This document shows positions 61,410 through 64,000 of a stretch of 64,000 bases of DNA, one piece after another; within the stretch, counting starts at the first letter, position 1, and every line of letters starts with the position of its first letter. The stretch comes from JAMBLL01 sp964460075 (GTDB taxonomy: Bacteria > Actinomycetota > Acidimicrobiia > Spongiisociales > UBA5794). The DNA lies in contig CAYWPC010000011.1 in the NCBI GenBank assembly GCA_964460075.1, positions 15,054 to 79,053 on the forward strand, written 5' to 3'. The translations under genes and the position numbers were made by a program. The notes beneath the pieces are model-generated. The model searched no databases and was not told the DNA's origin. It saw only the letters and a program-made list of their open reading frames with translations.

Positions 61410-62177
61410 CTACGAGCGGTACCCGTCAAGTGACGGTGGCCATCGGGTCGATGTTGTTGTGATGATGTTCAGCACGAACGCAGGAGGGATCGATTCTGTG
61501 GTTCTCCATTGATGCCAGTAGCGACCGGGCACCTCGCCGAGCCGACCGGCGAAGGCCGGCAGGAGTGGTGTCAGGTTCAGTGTTGGGACCCGAGCTCCGA
61601 ACTCAACGATCACTGGTTCGCTCAGTGCGGTCAGGTGCTGCGACAGGGCGATGGAGTCTGTGCCGTCAGCAAGCCATCCGAGTGTTTCGCCACCCCATGT
61701 GTCGAACAGGTTCATGAGGCCGCGAGCGTCGTGGTGGAACATCGTGAATGGCGCCACGAAGTCAAGGAAACCCAGCCGGACATGCGCTGAGTCCTGCCAG
61801 TCGTTCGGTCCTGAGCGGAGCAGTCGGATCCCGTCAGGATCATCGTTGTCGAACACACTTGGGAAGTAGCGGCGAGCGTCATCGACCTTCTGGCGCCGCA
61901 GATCATTCGTAAGGACGCTGAGCCCGGTGCCGTCGCGGATGTCAGCTATCTCGTGTGGGAGAAGGCGGGTTGCGTGATAGCCAACGATGCGACAATCTGC
62001 GAGTTGCTCTCGGAGTCGCAGCTCGTCTTCTTCGGAATCGCTCCAACCAAGGTGGTCGTACGGGTCATCCCCCCAGGCACGATCGGTGACACGTCCTAGG
62101 ACACCTTCGACCGTGCTTCGGACCTCGCGCAGCCACGATGATGGATCATCAATGTCAACGATCTGTTCCATTGCCAT
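61410..62177 (-). CDS. Unknown protein with a GYHATR motif
   Basis: 255 residues from ATG 62177 (an in-frame ATG two codons later is possible). Notable segment CRIVGYHATRLLPHEIADIRDGTGLSVLTNDLRRQKV (residues 62-100, given in pieces: GYHATR at 66-71), then VRLGFLDFVAPFTMFHHDARG and a conserved-looking FDTWGGETLGWL. The 'YHaT...GL' arrangement is like the first strand of ADP-ribosyltransferase-like folds, but this is only a resemblance. The 5' end faces a Nudix gene. Confidence 0.65.
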   Translation of the reverse strand: MAMEQIVDIDDPSSWLREVRSTVEGVLGRVTDRAWGDDPYDHLGWSDSEEDELRLREQLADCRIVGYHATRLLPHEIADIRDGTGLSVLTNDLRRQKVDDARRYFPSVFDNDDPDGIRLLRSGPNDWQDSAHVRLGFLDFVAPFTMFHHDARGLMNLFDTWGGETLGWLADGTDSIALSQHLTALSEPVIVEFGARVPTLNLTPLLPAFAGRLGEVPGRYWHQWRTTESIPPAFVLNIITTTSTRWPPSLDGYRS

Positions 62178-62297
62178 CGAGTGTAGGAGCTGGGTGCGAA
62201 ACGCCCCTGAGGGGCGGAAGGCAAGGCTGACGCTACGACATGTTCGACTGCGGGCAGGCGATGACAAACCTTCGTCGCGGTCGCGGGTCTGTGGTCG

Positions 62298-62726
62298 GTG
62301 CCCAGTAGGGTCGGCCCTGTGATCGATCACCGTGTTGTTGCAGGCCTGTTCCGAGCGGGCGACAGTGTCCTTCTCTGCCATCGCCGACCGGACCGGCGCT
62401 GGTATCCCGATGTGTGGGACCTTCCCGGCGGCCACGTCTGCAAGGACGAGGATCCCCGGCACGCGCTTGTGCGCGAGATGCGAGAGGAGCTAGGGATCCG
62501 CGTGGGCCTACCGACGAGCGCGCCCGATGCAGTTGTCCGGGACGAGGATGCCGGATTCGAGCTTTCGATCTGGATTGTTGACGCGTGGGACGGTGAGATC
62601 GTGAACGCAGCACCAGGCGAACACGACGACATTCGCTGGTTCACCGCTGACGATATCGAAGCTCTGAGCCTCGCCGACTCACGGTACGCCGAGCTGCTGC
62701 GGCATGCCCTGGGGAGCAGCCCGTAG
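62298..62726 (+). CDS. Nudix hydrolase
   Basis: About 135-142 residues; GTG starts at 62298 or 62319 are both possible. A complete Nudix box is present: G-HVCKD-E, seven residues, then REMREELGI, which binds Mg2+ and cleaves nucleoside-diphosphate derivatives. The segment CHRRPDRRWYPDVWDLPGGH resembles MutT/8-oxo-dGTPase or ADP-ribose pyrophosphatase types. It is divergent from the GYHATR protein 120 bases away. Confidence 0.9.
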   Translation: MPSRVGPVIDHRVVAGLFRAGDSVLLCHRRPDRRWYPDVWDLPGGHVCKDEDPRHALVREMREELGIRVGLPTSAPDAVVRDEDAGFELSIWIVDAWDGEIVNAAPGEHDDIRWFTADDIEALSLADSRYAELLRHALGSSP

Positions 62727-62818
62727 CCAGCTGTGCCGGGTATTCGGGCTACGTGCAGGTCGGGCGGACGGGGCCGTTACTACGCTCAGAGGGCCAGCAT
62801 TGATCCTTGGAGTCAGAT

Positions 62819-63500
62819 GTGACGGTCAATAGACCTGACAAGCCTCATGGGCTGAACGACCTGAACATTGGTCGCGTTCGTTACCTGCTCGTTGGTATGT
62901 CCTCCAGCCACCTTGCGGGTCTGGCGGAGGGCGATATGCGGGGGCGGCACGCATTGGCAGAGTGGCGAACGGGGATGGAGCCCTGGGCCGCCTCGTACGA
63001 TCTGGACGCGCTGTTCGATCGGATCTGGAACCCTCGCACACTCTGTGGTCGGGAGTGGATCGAGATGGAAGCCGGAGACGGACCGCCGTTCAACGCTGCA
63101 GGTTCCGGCGTATACGCGCCGAGTTGCAAGAACTGTCTTCGCATCATCTCAAACCGCCTTCAGGGTGTGGCTCCAGACGAGCGGATTCCTCTCGTTGCCA
63201 GCCTGGCGGTTACCGAGGTCATCGCCGACGCCGGGACGGTAGTTACCAGTGTTCCAGGAGATCAGCTTGAGGCGCTCAGAGCGGCGATTCGTCAGCAGTG
63301 CAGGAAGCTCGGTATCCCCTTGCCGTACCTATCCCGCCGGTGGCGACCTTCATGTTGTTTCCGAACGGCTGTGGGACGACATGCCGCCGGATCAGAAGGC
63401 TGAGATCGATTCGCAGGCCGCGTCGGCAATAGAAGACGCCATCCAGGGTCGGCCCGCCACCCGTCGGGGGATAGCTTGGAACACATGGGGTGTGGTGTAG
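62819..63500 (+). pseudogene. Unknown protein split by a one-base frameshift
   Basis: From GTG 62819 the frame reads about 170 residues (VTVNRPDKPHGLNDL..., with a possible zinc site C-x35-C-x2-C in the TLCGREW...SCKNCLR part) to ...KLGIPLPYLS. The continuation is in the next frame: GGDLHVVSERLWDDMPPDQKAEIDSQ to AWNTWGVV at 63500. One extra C in the CCC at 63333-63335 explains it. Either a real mutation or a sequencing error. Family unknown. Confidence 0.7.
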
Positions 63501-63536
63501 GGAGTCGGCTCCTATGAGAGCAGATGGTCCGCTCTA

Positions 63537-64000
63537 TCAGCCGTCGATTGCGCGAATGTCAGCCGGGGCCACCGGCTCGGCCTTGCGGTAGACGTTGTCC
63601 AATGCTTCGGTGAGCGACGCTTCCAGACTTGGGAACAGATGACCGTAGGTGCCAAGCGTGACCTGGATCGTGCTGTGACCCAGGCGTTCCATGATTGCCC
63701 GTGGGTGAGCACCTTCCGCGATGAGCATGGCAGCGTAGCTATGGCGCAGATCGTGCAGTCGGATCCTGGGGAGGGCGAGCTTGGCGAGAAGCCGGTCGAA
63801 GGTCTGGGAGAAGTAGTCCGGATGGATGGGTGAACCGTCGGGGCGGGCGAACACGAAGCCTGAGTCATCGGTCCTCACGCCTGTCTGCATGTACTCCTCG
63901 AGTTGCTGCTTCCGCCAGGATCGCAGGATCCTGACGGTGCGTGGATCGAGGTCGATGGTGCGGAGGCTGTGGGCGCTCTTGACGTCGGACACGACCATCT
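63537..64000 (-). CDS. Tyrosine recombinase/integrase, C-terminal part (cut by window edge)
   Basis: At least 153 residues of the catalytic domain. Arg I region VVSDVKSAHSLRTIDLDPRTV, HxxR box RLHDLRHSYAAMLIAEGA, then LGHSTIQVTLGTYGHL with the second His and nucleophile Tyr. Phage/ICE-type integrase. Its C-terminus points to the tRNA 4.4 kb away, suggesting an integrated element. Confidence 0.92.
   Translation of the reverse strand, partial: MVVSDVKSAHSLRTIDLDPRTVRILRSWRKQQLEEYMQTGVRTDDSGFVFARPDGSPIHPDYFSQTFDRLLAKLALPRIRLHDLRHSYAAMLIAEGAHPRAIMERLGHSTIQVTLGTYGHLFPSLEASLTEALDNVYRKAEPVAPADIRAIDG

Overview
This 64 kb window reads as a chromosome segment from a moderately GC-rich actinobacterium. 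The evidence is a WhiB-type Fe-S regulator, a DivIVA-domain protein, a class E-like sortase, a UPF0182 protein, a SenX3/RegX3-like two-component pair, DUF427 and DUF2342-like proteins, an actinobacterial initiator tRNA and many GTG starts. I cannot assign a class with confidence; an Acidimicrobiia-like lineage is plausible but is only an inference. Almost all of 1-59 kb looks like core genome. The last 5 kb, downstream of the tRNA, looks like an integrated accessory island.

Layout. 1-3.5 kb: end of a UvrD/PcrA helicase, a stand-alone B12-binding mutase subunit, sucCD. 3.5-5.2 kb: a lipoprotein gene broken by a perfect 271-bp tandem duplication. 5.2-10.5 kb: purN-purH-folD (overlapping starts), icd, mdh. 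10.6-14.3 kb: membrane protein, HU, SCP2 protein, VIT-like transporter, double-DUF427 protein. 14.4-18.4 kb: sdhCAB, divergent from a whiB-like gene with a clear promoter/operator. 18.5-22.1 kb: membrane-anchored unknown, tatA, then an ECF sigma factor, zinc anti-sigma factor and RseB-like protein. 22.2-23.4 kb: acyl-CoA dehydrogenase. 23.5-32 kb: a phosphate locus (pstSCAB, phoU, Na/Pi cotransporter, second PhoU) divergent from senX3-regX3, with a PHO-box-like repeat between them. 32-37.6 kb: peroxiredoxin, DUF2342-like protein, HtrA protease, moaE, HEAT protein, thiolase. 37.7-47.7 kb: paaN, fadD, a full branched-chain-amino-acid-type ABC transporter, heme A synthase. 47.7-53.8 kb: hotdog thioesterase, two exported unknowns, bioY, sortase, Lon-like PDZ protease, DivIVA-domain protein. 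53.8-59.1 kb: UPF0182 protein, arcA, ornithine carbamoyltransferase, tRNA-fMet. 59.1-64 kb: nucleotidyltransferase, O-methyltransferase, GIY-YIG protein, unknown protein with a GYHATR motif, Nudix hydrolase, a frameshifted unknown, and a tyrosine recombinase running off the end.

How they fit. Central carbon (icd, sucCD, sdh, mdh, B12 mutase) and acyl-CoA genes (dehydrogenase, thiolase, paaN, fadD, thioesterase) suggest an aerobic heterotroph using fatty or aromatic acids. The acyl-CoA dehydrogenase and thiolase share an operator-like motif, which suggests co-regulation. Envelope stress (sigma/anti-sigma/RseB, HtrA, TatA) and phosphate starvation are the two regulatory systems visible. The most promising items for follow-up are the tRNA-linked island, the shared operator, the duplicated anti-sigma domain and the tandem duplication.
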